Counted from the stretch's first letter, positions 38,213 to 48,077 are shown. The stretch: DNA of 64,000 bases from Solibacillus sp. R5-41 (GCF_002736105.1 NZ_CP024123.1:674001-738000), one strand, 5' to 3'. The notes: generated from the sequence alone by a model not told the origin. A program made the numbers and translations.

Positions 38213-39682
38213 GTGGGATTTAAAAAATGGATCGGCGCAGTAACGGCGGGTGTTCTACTTTCTACGACATTAATGTTGACACCAACTGTACAAGCGGAAG
38301 AGAATCGTACAATTGCTGATGAAAGTATATATGATTTATTAGTAGACCGTTTTTTTAATGGAATTGGCACAAATGACGATGAATTAGTAAATGCGAAAGA
38401 CCCAGCTATGTTTGCGGGTGGCGATTTTAATGGATTAATTAAAAAACTCGATTATATTTCAGGAATGGGCTTTACGACGATTTCGATTGGCTCCGTTTTT
38501 GCAACTGAAAAATATGACGGCTCCATGGTGACAAGCTATTCTACAATAGACAAGCATTTTGGAACGGAAGATGAGCTAAAGGACGTTGTGAAAAAATATA
38601 ATGACCGTGACATGAAAATCATGGTGGACTTCCCGATTTCAAATGTAAGCCCGAATCATGAATGGGCAAGCCAACCAAATTTTGTCGCAAGCACGAACAA
38701 TGGACAAATTCAGTGGGATTTAGCCAATGCAGAAGTGCAAAAAGCGTTGATTGATGCAGCCGTACAATTTGTCAATACATATAATATTAACGGTATACGC
38801 TTAACGAATATTGAAAATACAGATGCATCATTTTTAAATTCGTTGATTGACCAATTAAAAGAAGCAAAGCCAGAAATGTATGTCATCTCAAATGCAGAAA
38901 GCGATGCTCGTTTTGACGCGAAGTTTTATGCGGATACAGAACAGCTTTATCGTGGCGCTTTTAAAAATGTTGATTTAAATACAACGGTTTTAAATACGCA
39001 TATGGAGGAGTTTATTACAGGGAGAGATGTACCTGCTCAAGTGATGATCGACAATGTGTGGACAGACCGTTTTACATTAGATGTCACGAAAGAAAAGATG
39101 TACCCTCCAACACGTAATAAAATTGCGGTATCAAGTGCGTTATTATTACCTGGTGTGCCCGTTGTACAATATGGTACTGAAATTGCGATGAATGGTACTG
39201 CTGGAAAAGAGGCACATCAATATTACAATTTTAAAACGGATTCTGAGCTTGTTGACTATATTGGACAACTACAAACTTTACGAAATAGTTCAGAAACGCT
39301 GCGTAACGGCGAATTCAAATGGCTAATGAATGAAGATGGTTATATGGTATTTGAACGTAAATCAGATACAGAAACATGGGTTGTTGTTATTAACAACACA
39401 AGTAAAACGAAGCGCATTCATATTCCTATGGAAGAGCTTGGTGAAGGAAAAGAAATTCGTGGTATGTTTGATAGTGAAATCATTCGCGCGAATAAGGATG
39501 ATAATTATACAATCATTTTAGATCGTGAAATGGTAGAAGTGTATCAAGTAATCGAAGCGCGTGGTATTAACACCTCTTATATTGTGGCGTTAAGTTTAGT
39601 TGTAGTCATTTACACAATATTCATGGTTGTCATTATAAAACGCGGCCGCAAACGTCGAGCAGAACAAGCCCAAGCAAACTAA
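38213..39682 (+). CDS. Membrane-anchored GH13 alpha-amylase-like protein, probably catalytically inactive
   Basis: This is a 489-residue exported protein with a signal peptide (about 1-30, ending TVQAEE), a GH13-like TIM barrel and beta domain, and a C-terminal transmembrane helix (about 457-476) followed by a basic tail. Family landmarks are recognisable: YDLLVDRFFNG, the region I equivalent (MVDFPISNVSPNHEW) and the region IV equivalent (MIDNVWTDRF). However, the GxRxD nucleophile site reads NGIRLTNIEN, so the Asp is missing, and the usual DNHD reads DNVW, so the His-Asp pair is missing. Two of the three catalytic acids therefore appear lost. It may bind glucans without cutting them. GTG 38213 has GTGAGGGA upstream. 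It is monocistronic. Confidence 0.8.
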   Translation: MGFKKWIGAVTAGVLLSTTLMLTPTVQAEENRTIADESIYDLLVDRFFNGIGTNDDELVNAKDPAMFAGGDFNGLIKKLDYISGMGFTTISIGSVFATEKYDGSMVTSYSTIDKHFGTEDELKDVVKKYNDRDMKIMVDFPISNVSPNHEWASQPNFVASTNNGQIQWDLANAEVQKALIDAAVQFVNTYNINGIRLTNIENTDASFLNSLIDQLKEAKPEMYVISNAESDARFDAKFYADTEQLYRGAFKNVDLNTTVLNTHMEEFITGRDVPAQVMIDNVWTDRFTLDVTKEKMYPPTRNKIAVSSALLLPGVPVVQYGTEIAMNGTAGKEAHQYYNFKTDSELVDYIGQLQTLRNSSETLRNGEFKWLMNEDGYMVFERKSDTETWVVVINNTSKTKRIHIPMEELGEGKEIRGMFDSEIIRANKDDNYTIILDREMVEVYQVIEARGINTSYIVALSLVVVIYTIFMVVIIKRGRKRRAEQAQAN

Positions 39683-39706
39683 GTTATTGTAAAAAATTAT
39701 ACGTCT

Positions 39707-39746
39707 AAAATCATCATTCCGATTCAAACCGAAATGATGATTTTTC
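39707..39746. terminator. Bidirectional terminator between the GH13-like gene and yitU
   Basis: A 12-bp stem (AAAATCATCATT with AATGATGATTTT) has a T run on the plus strand and an A run before it, so it can serve both convergent genes. Confidence 0.85.
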
Positions 39747-39770
39747 TTTGTAGAAGGAACTTTCTAACGC

Positions 39771-40577
39771 TTATAACTTTAAGCGCTCTTGCAATATTTT
39801 TGCAACCCCATCTTCATTATTGGATAATGTAATTTCATTAGCAATATTTTTTAGTTGGTCAATACCGTTACTCATCGCAACCCCAACCCCAGCGTACTCA
39901 ATCATCTCTAAATCATTGTCTTCATCGCCAAAAGCAATGATGCGTTCACGGGGAATGCCCATTTCTTTTGCAATTTGATCAATACCAACTGCTTTGCTTA
40001 GTCCTTTGCGTACAATTTCGATAATCGGGTAAGGTGCACCCCAACGACGATGCTCAATTAATTCGGCATGAACATCTTGTAAATGTTGACGAATGATCGG
40101 TACACGAACATCATTTGCTTGAATTAATAAGCTTGTCGGATCTTCTAACAGATTTGTTTTTAAATCGCCCATTAATACACGAGGGCTTCCCATGTTGAAT
40201 ATGTTTAACATTGCTTCATCTTCACGGTGGATATACACATCATCAAATACTTCTGCAATTAAATTATTATATTCATAATTATGAATCGATTCAATCACAT
40301 CATGTACGACGCGAATATCGACAGGGGAATGGATGGATTTCCACATCGAATTGCGAGGATGATGAACTAAAGCACCGTTAAAGTTTACAATCGGTGTAAC
40401 GAGCTGTAATTCCTCATAGTAAATTTGACTTGCTCGAAAAGGGCGGCCAGTCGCGATCATTACGTGATGACCCGCTGCTTTCGCTTTCATCAATGTTTCC
40501 TTTGTAAGGGGAGAAATTTTTTGCTCGTCGGTTAATAATGTGCCATCCAAATCTAATACGATTAAATGTTCGTTCAT
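39771..40577 (-). CDS. yitU: Cof-type HAD phosphatase YitU
   Basis: This is a 268-residue haloacid dehalogenase-superfamily phosphatase with the Cof-type cap. Motif I is LDLDGTLLT (nucleophile Asp9, acid Asp11), motif II is IATGR, motif III includes the Lys of KGLSKAVG, and motif IV is FGDEDNDLEMI. B. subtilis YitU is linked to dephosphorylating a riboflavin pathway intermediate; that substrate is family knowledge, not visible here. It is transcribed divergently from yitV-yitW, as in Bacillus. The ATG at 40577 has AGGAGGG upstream on the minus strand. Confidence 0.88.
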   Translation of the reverse strand: MNEHLIVLDLDGTLLTDEQKISPLTKETLMKAKAAGHHVMIATGRPFRASQIYYEELQLVTPIVNFNGALVHHPRNSMWKSIHSPVDIRVVHDVIESIHNYEYNNLIAEVFDDVYIHREDEAMLNIFNMGSPRVLMGDLKTNLLEDPTSLLIQANDVRVPIIRQHLQDVHAELIEHRRWGAPYPIIEIVRKGLSKAVGIDQIAKEMGIPRERIIAFGDEDNDLEMIEYAGVGVAMSNGIDQLKNIANEITLSNNEDGVAKILQERLKL

Positions 40578-40645
40578 TCGGAAAACCCTCCTTTACATGC
40601 TTTTATTTTCGTATTGTGATTGTTCAAATACTCACCAAACGAAGA

Positions 40646-40750
40646 TAAAGCCTCTGGTAGATGTCGCAGATTTTGAAGTAAGCCTGCACGATACAGGTCA
40701 GTTAACCAAAATTCAAAATCTTGACGCAATTACGCCTTAGTGTAATTGAT
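40646..40750 (+). repeat. Family A repeat, copy A4 (3' half, diverged)
   Basis: Only the right half is present: a CCTCTGGTAGATGTCGCAGA version of the core, a changed A/T hairpin (AGATTTTGAA with TTCAAAATCT) and the AATTACGC...TGTAATTGAT end. The hairpin bases differ from other copies on both arms yet still pair, which suggests the structure has been preserved. It fills the yitU-yitV divergent region. Confidence 0.75.
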
Positions 40751-40846
40751 TGTACCTTCAAAAAATAGCACTAGTCAAAGTTTTGAAACGTTTTCAATAT
40801 TCTGCTAAAGTAATAGGGTGAAGTATATCGTATAGAGGTGAGTAAA

Positions 40847-41605
40847 GTGATTGTTAAAAATGAAGAGTGGAAGGCAATCCCACTATTACATGTTTATGAT
40901 GAATCAATGGATAATGAGACACCTGTTGTAATTTTTTTACACGGTTTTTTAAGTGCAAAAGAGCATAATCTCCATTACGCTTATCAACTTGTAGAAAAAG
41001 GAGTACGGGTCATTTTACCAGATGCGCTCTTACACGGCGAACGCACGACCCATTTAACAGAAAATGAAATGAATTTAAATTTTTGGAAAATCGTTTTGAA
41101 ATCAGTTGAAGAAGTCAATACCATTTATCAAGAATTGAAATTTAAACAATTACTCAGAAGAGACAATATTGGCATTGCAGGTACTTCAATGGGCGGAATT
41201 GTCACTTCAGGATGCTTAGCGATTTATCCGTGGATTAAAACAGCGGGCATTTGCATGGGCACAACAAGTTTTACAAAGCTTGCTCAACATCAAGTTGATG
41301 AATTTAAAGCAAAAGGAATCGAATTTCCAATGTCGAATGCGCAGCAAGAGGCGACTTTTAAAATGCTTTCGCACTATAATTTAGAACAGCGTATGGAGCA
41401 TGTTAAGCAAAGTCCGATTATTTTCTGGCATGGTCAAAAGGATTCTGTTGTCCCGTATCGAATGAGTCGAGAATTTTATGATCAGCTGAATGAGAAACAA
41501 GAACAGTACCCGATTCACTATATTACTGAACCAAATGCAGGACATGCTGTGTCACGAAATGGCATTCTCATGGTTACAAAATGGCTTGCACAACATTTGG
41601 CATAA
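40847..41605 (+). CDS. yitV: Alpha/beta hydrolase YitV
   Basis: This is a 252-residue serine hydrolase. The oxyanion segment is FLHGFLSAKEHN. The nucleophile elbow is G-T-S-M-G-G with Ser at about 111 (the AGTSMGGIVTSGC stretch). The acid is in HGQKDSVVP and the catalytic His in NAGHAVSRNG. B. subtilis YitV is a predicted esterase beside yitU and yitW; its substrate is unknown. GTG 40847 is six bases after GAGGTG, which is a better choice than GTG 40838. yitW follows 55 bp later. Confidence 0.87.
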   Translation: MIVKNEEWKAIPLLHVYDESMDNETPVVIFLHGFLSAKEHNLHYAYQLVEKGVRVILPDALLHGERTTHLTENEMNLNFWKIVLKSVEEVNTIYQELKFKQLLRRDNIGIAGTSMGGIVTSGCLAIYPWIKTAGICMGTTSFTKLAQHQVDEFKAKGIEFPMSNAQQEATFKMLSHYNLEQRMEHVKQSPIIFWHGQKDSVVPYRMSREFYDQLNEKQEQYPIHYITEPNAGHAVSRNGILMVTKWLAQHLA

Positions 41606-41660
41606 GCTACATGTTCTGATATGATTACAGTTAACACCATGGTGGAAGGGGAAACAAAAA

Positions 41661-41975
41661 ATGGCGATTGATCAAGATATGAAAGATAGTATGTTTAGCG
41701 CATTAGAAAATGTAATTGACCCGGAGCTTGGCATTGATATTGTCAACTTAGGCTTAGTATATGATGTAGATTTAACAGATGAAGGTTCAGCGACAGTGAC
41801 GATGACACTTACTTCAATGGGATGTCCAATGGCTCCAGTAATTATTGACCAAGTGCAAACGGCATTAGGCGAATTACCTGAAGTGAAAGAAACAGAAGTA
41901 AATATCGTATGGCAGCCGGCATGGTCAAAGGACAATATGTCACGCTATGCAAAAATGGCATTAGGTATTCGCTAA
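41661..41975 (+). CDS. yitW: MIP18/SufT-like iron-sulfur assembly protein YitW
   Basis: This 104-residue protein is of the DUF59/MIP18 family. The conserved D-P-E-L-G-I-D-I-V-N-L-G-L-V-Y segment is at about residues 19-33, and the single conserved cysteine lies in TSMGCPMAP. Proteins of this family help mature or transfer Fe-S clusters. It is cytoplasmic and follows yitV, as in B. subtilis. The ATG has GGAAGGGG upstream. Confidence 0.9.
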   Translation: MAIDQDMKDSMFSALENVIDPELGIDIVNLGLVYDVDLTDEGSATVTMTLTSMGCPMAPVIIDQVQTALGELPEVKETEVNIVWQPAWSKDNMSRYAKMALGIR

Positions 41976-42020
41976 AAAGTAAACAAGGCAGTACAAAGCC
42001 AAATATTGAAAAAAGTAAAA

Positions 42021-42058
42021 GGCAAAAATGTTGTGAATTCAACGTTTTTGCCTTTTTT
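42021..42058 (+). terminator. Intrinsic terminator after yitW
   Basis: A GGCAAAAA stem pairs with TTTTTGCC, with an inner TTG/CAA extension, followed by T6. Confidence 0.88.
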
Positions 42059-42100
42059 CGTCCATCATTTAAAATCGGTTATAAAGGCTTACTACGGTAA

Positions 42101-42853
42101 TTAATCGATTCGGCATATGACAAGTGGACAATTTTCACAATCAATTTCTTCCTTTAAATAATTTATATCAAGAATGGTAATATAGCTTTTCTCCATCGTA
42201 ATCTTCTTTTTCTTTCGTAAATCTGTTAGCATGCGATTGACCATTTCACGGCTTGTTGCGCATAAGTTTGCAAGTTCTGTATTCGTTAGCACAAGGTTAA
42301 TATACACTTCATTGTCATTTCGGTGTTCCCCATATGTATTAGCGAGACGAATTAAAGTCGAATAAAGCGCACCTTTTTTGCCGTGTAGAACTAAGTCACG
42401 TAACCGACTTTGGTTTTTTATATTTTCTGTTTGAACCCATTTTAAATAGTCTATAAGCATTGTAGTTTGTTCATTTAACATCGTTTCAAATTGATCTATG
42501 TGAATCGAAAATAGTTCAGAATTTGCAAGTGTCTTTGCAGATGTCGAATGATGTTGATTTTCACAAAAAATTAAACTTTCCCCAATAAGGCTGTTCAATC
42601 CGCAAATTCGAATCGTTAATTCCTTACCATTTTCTGTTTCCTTACTAATTTGAATTGAACCACTTTGAATTAAAAAAATATGATTTGCTATTTCGCCCTC
42701 TTGGAAAATATGTGTCCCCTTATCGGCTTTAATTAACGTTCCTTTTGAGTGGAAAAGCGCTACAATTTTCTGTGGAATCATTTGTAAAGTATTTATAAAA
42801 CCACAACCTTCCAACTTAAATGTAAAATTATTACTAATATATAAGAATATCAT
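42101..42853 (-). CDS. fnr: Anaerobic regulator Fnr (Bacillus type, C-terminal Fe-S cluster)
   Basis: Fnr is a CRP-family activator that senses oxygen loss through a 4Fe-4S cluster. The 250-residue protein has a cyclic-nucleotide-like N-terminal domain (HIFQEGEIANHIFLIQSGSIQI), a long dimer helix and a helix-turn-helix (TNTELANLCATSREMVNRMLTDLRKK). The C-terminus carries the cluster cysteines C-x2-C-x4-C (Cys239, Cys242, Cys247, in CENCPLVIC), as in B. subtilis Fnr. The segment LVLHGKKGALYSTLIRLANTYG is nearly identical to Fnr. The start is uncertain: ATG 42853 has no good ribosome site, and ATG 42781 would give a shorter N-terminus. It is divergent from clpB. Confidence 0.9.
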   Translation of the reverse strand: MIFLYISNNFTFKLEGCGFINTLQMIPQKIVALFHSKGTLIKADKGTHIFQEGEIANHIFLIQSGSIQISKETENGKELTIRICGLNSLIGESLIFCENQHHSTSAKTLANSELFSIHIDQFETMLNEQTTMLIDYLKWVQTENIKNQSRLRDLVLHGKKGALYSTLIRLANTYGEHRNDNEVYINLVLTNTELANLCATSREMVNRMLTDLRKKKKITMEKSYITILDINYLKEEIDCENCPLVICRID

Positions 42854-42916
42854 AACACATATTCGTACATGAATGGTTAAAAATATGGAGTGTAATTATT
42901 TGAAGTTTGATTAAAT

Positions 42917-42951
42917 TTGACCTACAATTAGATTAGTCAATAAAGGTCAAA
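42917..42951 (+). promoter_or_regulatory. Promoter with CtsR operator upstream of clpB
   Basis: AGTCAATAAAGGTCAAA at 42935-42951 matches the CtsR heptad direct repeat RGTCAAA-NAN-RGTCAAA with one mismatch. It overlaps the -10 region of a promoter whose -35 is TTGACC at 42917. CtsR is the class III heat-shock repressor of clp genes in Bacillota. An inverted TTTGACC half lies just upstream. Confidence 0.75.
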
Positions 42952-42971
42952 CATAAAGGGGTGCAGCATAT

Positions 42972-45098
42972 ATGCAATTTAACCAAACACAAGATAATCG
43001 TCCACCACTTGAACAATTTGGACGTAACTTAATTGATCAAGTGAAAAGCGGAAAAATGGACCCAGTAATTGGACGCGATGAAGAAATAAGAAATGTCATC
43101 CGTATTTTATCGAGAAAAACAAAAAATAATCCAGTGCTTATCGGCGAGCCAGGTGTCGGTAAAACCGCCATTGTTGAAGGATTAGCCCAACGAATTGTTC
43201 GTAAAGATGTGCCAGAAGGATTAAAAGAAGCTCAGCTTTATGAGTTAGATATGAGTGCATTAATCGCGGGAGCAAGCTACCGTGGACAGTTTGAAGAGCG
43301 TTTAAAAGCTGTGTTAAAACAAGTGAAGGATGCAGAAGGTCGCATTATTTTATTCATCGACGAAATTCATACGATTGTAGGTGCAGGTAAAACAGACGGC
43401 GCAATGGATGCTGGTAATATGCTGAAGCCGATGCTTGCGAGAGGGGAGCTCCACTGTATTGGTGCGACGACATTAGATGAATACCGAATGTATATCGAAA
43501 AGGATCCAGCACTCGAACGACGTTTCCAGCAAGTTATGGTAAGAGAACCTTCTATTGAAGATACGGTATCCATTTTACGTGGTATTAAAGATCGTTTCGA
43601 GGAGCATCATCGCGGTGTTCGTATTCATGACCGCGCAATTATTGCAGCAGCTCAATTAGCGAATCGATATATTACTGATCGTTTTTTACCAGATAAAGCA
43701 ATTGATCTAGTGGATGAAGCCTGTGCAATGATTCGAATTGAAATTGATTCGATGCCACAGGAGCTCGACCAAGCAACGCGCCGTTTAACACAATTAAAAA
43801 TTGAACAGCAAGCATTGAAAAAAGAAAAAGATGCCGCAAGTAAAAAGCGTCTAGAAACGTTAAGTGAAGAAATAAAACATTTAGAACAATCAAAGAAAAG
43901 TATGCAAGAACAATGGGATATTGAAAAAAATGGCCTTCAGAACGTACGTGATAAAAAGGATTTACTAAAAAAATTAATTGCCGAAGCGGAAAGTTTAGTG
44001 CATACAAATAGTAATTTAGCGCGGGCAAGTGAATTACAATACGGTAAAATCCCAGCGCTCGAAAAAGAGGTTGCAGCGCTAGAGCAGCAGCTAAAAGAGA
44101 CAGAAGGCAACCGGATGCTACGCGAGGAAGTGACGGAAGAAGAAATTGCTAAAATTATTTCCCGTTGGACAGGAATTCCGGTAATGAAGCTTGTAGAAGG
44201 TGAACGAGAAAAATTACTTCGTTTAAAAGATACCTTGCATGAACGTGTTGTAGGTCAAGAAGATGCAGTTACATTGGTGACAGAAGCTGTATGGCGTGCA
44301 CGTTCAGGGATTAAAGATCCAAACAAACCAATTGGGAGCTTCTTATTTTTAGGGCCAACAGGTGTCGGAAAAACAGAATTAGCAAAAGCGTTAGCCGCAC
44401 AGCTGTTTGACTCAGAGGACCATTTTATTCGTATTGATATGAGTGAATACATGGAGAAGCATTCGGTTTCCCGATTAGTCGGTGCACCCCCAGGGTATGT
44501 CGGCTATGAGGAAGGTGGTCAACTTACGGAAGCAGTGAGACGCAACCCTTATTCTGTCGTGCTATTAGATGAGATTGAAAAAGCCCATCCGGATGTAGCG
44601 AATATTTTACTGCAAGTGTTAGATGATGGGCGAATTACTGATAGTCAAGGACGTAATGTCAACTTTACAAACACAGTCGTCATTTTAACGTCTAATATTG
44701 GCTCGCATTATTTACTTGAAAATAGCGAGCAATCTGAAGAATTAGTGAATGCTGCATTACGTCAGCATTTTAAACCGGAGCTATTAAATCGTATGGATGA
44801 TATTATTATGTTCCACGCGTTGTCGAATGAGCATTTTCATGCGATTGCTTGGAAATATGTTCACCAGCTACAATCACGCGTTGCAGAGCAAGAAATTACA
44901 TTGCAAGTAAATGAGGCGGTTGTTGATTGGATTGTCGAAAATGGCATCGATCCACAATTTGGGGCGCGTCCGTTAAAACGATTTGTACAGCGTCATTTAG
45001 AAACGATTGTTGCGCGAGAGTTATTAAAAGGGGAAGTAACGGCTGGAGAAACGCTTCATATTAGCATTGAAGACGGAGAAATCCAAATCAAAAAATAA
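42972..45098 (+). CDS. clpB: ClpB-type disaggregase lacking the N-terminal domain
   Basis: This is a 708-residue AAA+ protein. It begins directly before the first ATPase module ([24 protein letters not shown]), so the roughly 150-residue Clp N-domain is absent. NBD1 has Walker A GEPGVGKT and Walker B FIDEIHT. A full coiled-coil M-domain follows (about 265-385), which ClpB needs to work with DnaK. NBD2 has GPTGVGKT and LLDEIEKAH. The ClpP-binding loop of ClpC/ClpX is not evident, so protein disaggregation rather than proteolysis is expected. The upstream bases are a promoter, not lost coding sequence, so the gene is natively short. ATG 42972 has AAAGGGG upstream. Confidence 0.85.
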   Translation: MQFNQTQDNRPPLEQFGRNLIDQVKSGKMDPVIGRDEEIRNVIRILSRKTKNNPVLIGEPGVGKTAIVEGLAQRIVRKDVPEGLKEAQLYELDMSALIAGASYRGQFEERLKAVLKQVKDAEGRIILFIDEIHTIVGAGKTDGAMDAGNMLKPMLARGELHCIGATTLDEYRMYIEKDPALERRFQQVMVREPSIEDTVSILRGIKDRFEEHHRGVRIHDRAIIAAAQLANRYITDRFLPDKAIDLVDEACAMIRIEIDSMPQELDQATRRLTQLKIEQQALKKEKDAASKKRLETLSEEIKHLEQSKKSMQEQWDIEKNGLQNVRDKKDLLKKLIAEAESLVHTNSNLARASELQYGKIPALEKEVAALEQQLKETEGNRMLREEVTEEEIAKIISRWTGIPVMKLVEGEREKLLRLKDTLHERVVGQEDAVTLVTEAVWRARSGIKDPNKPIGSFLFLGPTGVGKTELAKALAAQLFDSEDHFIRIDMSEYMEKHSVSRLVGAPPGYVGYEEGGQLTEAVRRNPYSVVLLDEIEKAHPDVANILLQVLDDGRITDSQGRNVNFTNTVVILTSNIGSHYLLENSEQSEELVNAALRQHFKPELLNRMDDIIMFHALSNEHFHAIAWKYVHQLQSRVAEQEITLQVNEAVVDWIVENGIDPQFGARPLKRFVQRHLETIVARELLKGEVTAGETLHISIEDGEIQIKK

Positions 45099-45112
45099 TT
45101 GTTAAGCAAAAA

Positions 45113-45158
45113 AAAGACATCCACTCGGCGCTATTTGCACGGATGGATGTCTTTCTTA
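45113..45158. terminator. Terminator after clpB, shared with the convergent DUF2929 gene
   Basis: An 11-bp stem (AAAGACATCCA with TGGATGTCTTT) has T-rich sequence on the plus side and A-rich sequence on the other, so it can stop both strands. Confidence 0.8.
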
Positions 45159-45159
45159 A

Positions 45160-45366
45160 TTAGTGTTGTTCTGCTTCGAATTCTGGTGTTGATTCGTTCG
45201 GAATAACAGCTGCGATAACAAATACTAAAACGCTGAATGCTAATGAAATAATAGCACCGTTTAAGAAGTTAAAGTCAACATTCAATACAGAGCTTACTAC
45301 GTAGTTTAGCATAGACACTAATAAAAATGACCAAAAGAAAGTAACGATATATTGCATCAAATTCAC
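45160..45366 (-). CDS. Small DUF2929 (YjzD-like) membrane protein
   Basis: This is a 68-residue protein with two membrane helices (about 5-26 and 36-56) and an acidic tail. The pattern F-F-W-S-F-L-L-V-S-M-L-N-Y-V-V followed by N-F-L-N-G-A fits the DUF2929/YjzD family. Its function is unknown. It has a good ribosome site (TGAGGTG) on the minus strand. B. subtilis yjzD is also near the fab and yjb genes. Confidence 0.7.
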   Translation of the reverse strand: MNLMQYIVTFFWSFLLVSMLNYVVSSVLNVDFNFLNGAIISLAFSVLVFVIAAVIPNESTPEFEAEQH

Positions 45367-45563
45367 CTCATTGAACTTATTTAAATCTTTATTATAGAAT
45401 TACATCCTCAATATCATACCATAAGCGTACTAAAAAATAAAATAGAGAATAGAACAATTCAGTAAGTTGTCAATTTTTTTGGAACTATATAAGTTAAACA
45501 AAATATTCTATCCTATTGATGTAAGTTTTCTATTATGGATTCTAACAAAGTGCGTGCTTGTTA

Positions 45564-45642
45564 GGCTGGCTATGCACATGAGTCACACAGACAATGTTAG
45601 CACAAATCTGGATGACTCATCTTTGTGCTTTGTGCAAGGTCA
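45564..45642 (-). repeat. Family B repeat, copy B2 (minus orientation)
   Basis: Read on the minus strand it matches B1 and B3: CTTGCACAAAGCAC, GATGAGTC, a central AGATTTGTGCTAACATTGTC, then CTCATGTGC and AGCCAGCC. It lies between the DUF2929 gene and the fabH promoter. Confidence 0.85.
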
Positions 45643-45680
45643 TTTAACTTTCTCTTACTTAACCAAGTGAGATTTTTTTA

Positions 45681-45725
45681 TTGTTTTCAGAAAAGTTATG
45701 GTCTATAATTAAGACCAGATACTAA
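45681..45725 (+). promoter_or_regulatory. fabH-fabF promoter with FapR operator
   Basis: A strong sigma-A promoter has -35 TTGTTT (45681-45686), a 17-bp spacer and a perfect -10 TATAAT (45704-45709). Starting at the last base of the -10, TTAAGACCAGATACTAA (45709-45725) matches 13 of 17 bases of the FapR palindrome TTAGTACCTGGTACTAA. FapR represses lipid synthesis genes and is released by malonyl-CoA. fabHA-fabF is a known FapR target in B. subtilis. Confidence 0.8.
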
Positions 45726-45779
45726 TTATTAGTGTAAGAAATAAAGGTGGATGGGATAGAAATCCAAGGGGGATACAAA

Positions 45780-46715
45780 ATGAATGCAGGGATTATCGGG
45801 ATTAGTAAGTACGTACCTGAAAAAATAATGACAAATTTTGATTTTGAAAAAATATTAGATACATCAGATGAATGGATTCGTACTCGAACTGGAATTGAAC
45901 AGCGTCATATTGCAGAAAGTGAAGAAACATCTGATTTAGCATATAAAGCAGCAGAAAAAGCAATAGCAAATGCAGGAATAACAGCACAGCAAGTTGGATT
46001 AATTATCGTGGCAACGGTTACGCAAGATCAAAACTTTCCAAGTGTTGCATGCCAAATTCAAGAACGGTTAGGTGCTTCTAATTGTGGCGCAATGGACATT
46101 TCAGCAGCATGCTCAGGGTTCATTTATGCAACGACAATCGCTCAACAGTTTATTAACAATAATAGCTATGACTATATATTAGTAGTAGGTGTTGAGAAGT
46201 TATCGAAAATTGTCGATTGGAACGACCGTAATACAGCTATATTATTTGGTGATGGGGCTAGTGCAGCGGTAATTGGGAAAGTTTCAGAAGGTAGAGGGAT
46301 TTTATCTTTTGAGCTTGGCGCGGATGGTACAGGCGGAAAGCATTTGAAGATAGATGAAGAAAGCAATATCTTTATGAATGGACGCGAAGTATTTAAATTT
46401 GCCGTTCGTCAAATGGGAGAATCGGCTTTAAGTGTTATTGAAAAAGCGGGACTAACAAAGGCAGATGTTGATTATTTAGTGCCCCATCAGGCGAATATTC
46501 GTATTATGGAAGCTGCGCGCGAACGTCTAGACTTACCAGAAGAAAAAATGTCTAAAACGATTCATAAGTACGGCAACACTTCTGCCGCATCCATTGGTAT
46601 TTCGATTGTGGATGATCTTGAATCAGGAAAAATAAAAGATGATGATATCGTTGTCCTTGTTGGTTTTGGTGGAGGACTCACATGGGGTGCCTTAGCAATT
46701 AAATGGGGAAAATAA
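45780..46715 (+). CDS. fabH: Beta-ketoacyl-ACP synthase III (FabH)
   Basis: FabH starts fatty-acid synthesis by condensing acyl-CoA with malonyl-ACP. The 311-residue enzyme has the catalytic triad: Cys111 in SAACSGF, His in VPHQANIRI and Asn in YGNTSAASI. The glycine-rich [10 protein letters not shown] end is typical. ATG 45780 has AAGGGGGA upstream and gives the usual length; the ATG at 45747 is rejected. fabF follows 45 bp later in the same transcript. Confidence 0.97.
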   Translation: MNAGIIGISKYVPEKIMTNFDFEKILDTSDEWIRTRTGIEQRHIAESEETSDLAYKAAEKAIANAGITAQQVGLIIVATVTQDQNFPSVACQIQERLGASNCGAMDISAACSGFIYATTIAQQFINNNSYDYILVVGVEKLSKIVDWNDRNTAILFGDGASAAVIGKVSEGRGILSFELGADGTGGKHLKIDEESNIFMNGREVFKFAVRQMGESALSVIEKAGLTKADVDYLVPHQANIRIMEAARERLDLPEEKMSKTIHKYGNTSAASIGISIVDDLESGKIKDDDIVVLVGFGGGLTWGALAIKWGK

Positions 46716-46760
46716 GAACATACCAAAATCGAGCAAATAATCAAGTAAAAGGAGAATAGA

Positions 46761-48008
46761 ATGATGGAAAAAAGACGAGTAGTTGTGACAGGTATTGGCG
46801 CCGTAACACCAGTTGGAAATAGTGCCGAACAAGCATGGGAAAATGTAGTTGCAGGTAAATCAGGTGTAGGCCCATTAACACGTGTAGATACGAGTAAATT
46901 TACTGTTTCTGTTGCGGCAGAAGTAACAGACTTTAATATAGAAGATTATGTCGAGAAAAAAGAAGCGCGCAAAATGGATCGCTTCACACATTACGCAATT
47001 GCGGCGTCTATGATGGCAGCAAAGGATGCAGATTTAACAATTACTGAAGAAATGGCTCCACGAGTGGGGGTTTGGATTGGTTCAGGAATTGGCGGTATGG
47101 AAACGCATGAACAGCAGTTTTTAACATTCCAAGAGCGCGGTGTACGTCGTGTTAGTCCATTCTTCGTACCGATGATGATACCAGATATGGCTTCAGGTCA
47201 AGTATCTATTTATCTTGGCGCAAAAGGTGTCAACTCTTGCTCTGTAACAGCTTGTGCATCTGGTACAAATTCAATCGGTGATGCGTTTAAAGTCATTGAA
47301 CGTGGTGATGCGGATGTCATGATTACAGGTGGGGCAGAAGCGCCGATTGTGACAATGGCCATTGCTGGTTTTAGTTCAAACACAGCATTATCATTAAACC
47401 CAGATGTCAACACAGCTTCTCGTCCATTTGATAAAAATCGTGATGGCTTCGTTATTGGTGAAGGTGCAGGGATTTTAATTTTGGAAGAGTTAGAGCATGC
47501 TAAAGCGCGCGGTGCGAAAATTTATGGTGAAGTAGTCGGCTATGGTGCGACTGGTGATGCCCATCATATTACAGCGCCAGCTCCAAATGGTGAAGGTGCT
47601 GCACGTGCAATGGCGATGGCATTAAATGATGCAAACGTTGCACCAGAACAAGTTGGTTATATTAATGCACACGGTACAAGTACACCATATAACGATTTAT
47701 TCGAAACGCAAGCGGTGAAAACTGTATTTGGTGAGCATGCCTACCAATTGGCAATGAGTTCAACAAAAAGTGTAACCGGCCATTTATTAGGTGCAGCTGG
47801 TGGTATTGAGGCAATCTTTACGTTAATGGCGTTAAAAGAGGGTATTTTACCACCGACGATGAATTTACATGACCCAGATCCGGAATGTGATTTAGATTAT
47901 GTTCCGAATGAGGCACGAAAAGCATCGATTGAATACGCATTAAGCAATTCTTTAGGCTTTGGCGGTCATAACGCTTGCCTATTATTCAAAAAATATTCAG
48001 AAGCTTAA
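46761..48008 (+). CDS. fabF: Beta-ketoacyl-ACP synthase II (FabF)
   Basis: FabF elongates acyl-ACP chains with malonyl-ACP. The 415-residue enzyme shows the Cys-His-His triad: Cys in [14 protein letters not shown], His in [11 protein letters not shown] and His in [13 protein letters not shown], with [10 protein letters not shown] at the C-terminus. ATG 46761 or the next codon ATG 46764 follows AAAGGAG. A terminator ends the fabH-fabF operon. Confidence 0.97.
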   Translation: MMEKRRVVVTGIGAVTPVGNSAEQAWENVVAGKSGVGPLTRVDTSKFTVSVAAEVTDFNIEDYVEKKEARKMDRFTHYAIAASMMAAKDADLTITEEMAPRVGVWIGSGIGGMETHEQQFLTFQERGVRRVSPFFVPMMIPDMASGQVSIYLGAKGVNSCSVTACASGTNSIGDAFKVIERGDADVMITGGAEAPIVTMAIAGFSSNTALSLNPDVNTASRPFDKNRDGFVIGEGAGILILEELEHAKARGAKIYGEVVGYGATGDAHHITAPAPNGEGAARAMAMALNDANVAPEQVGYINAHGTSTPYNDLFETQAVKTVFGEHAYQLAMSSTKSVTGHLLGAAGGIEAIFTLMALKEGILPPTMNLHDPDPECDLDYVPNEARKASIEYALSNSLGFGGHNACLLFKKYSEA

Positions 48009-48040
48009 TTTCCTAAAAGAATGTACTTATGAAAATGAAA

Positions 48041-48077
48041 AACAACGTGCACAGTCATGATGCACGTTGTTTTTTCG
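48041..48077 (+). terminator. Intrinsic terminator after fabF
   Basis: An 11-bp stem (AACAACGTGCA with TGCACGTTGTT) is followed by T5. Confidence 0.9.

Noticed and set aside
45467-45670. 67-codon frame before fabH
   Set aside because: It runs through repeat copy B2, which accounts for its sequence. No ribosome site.
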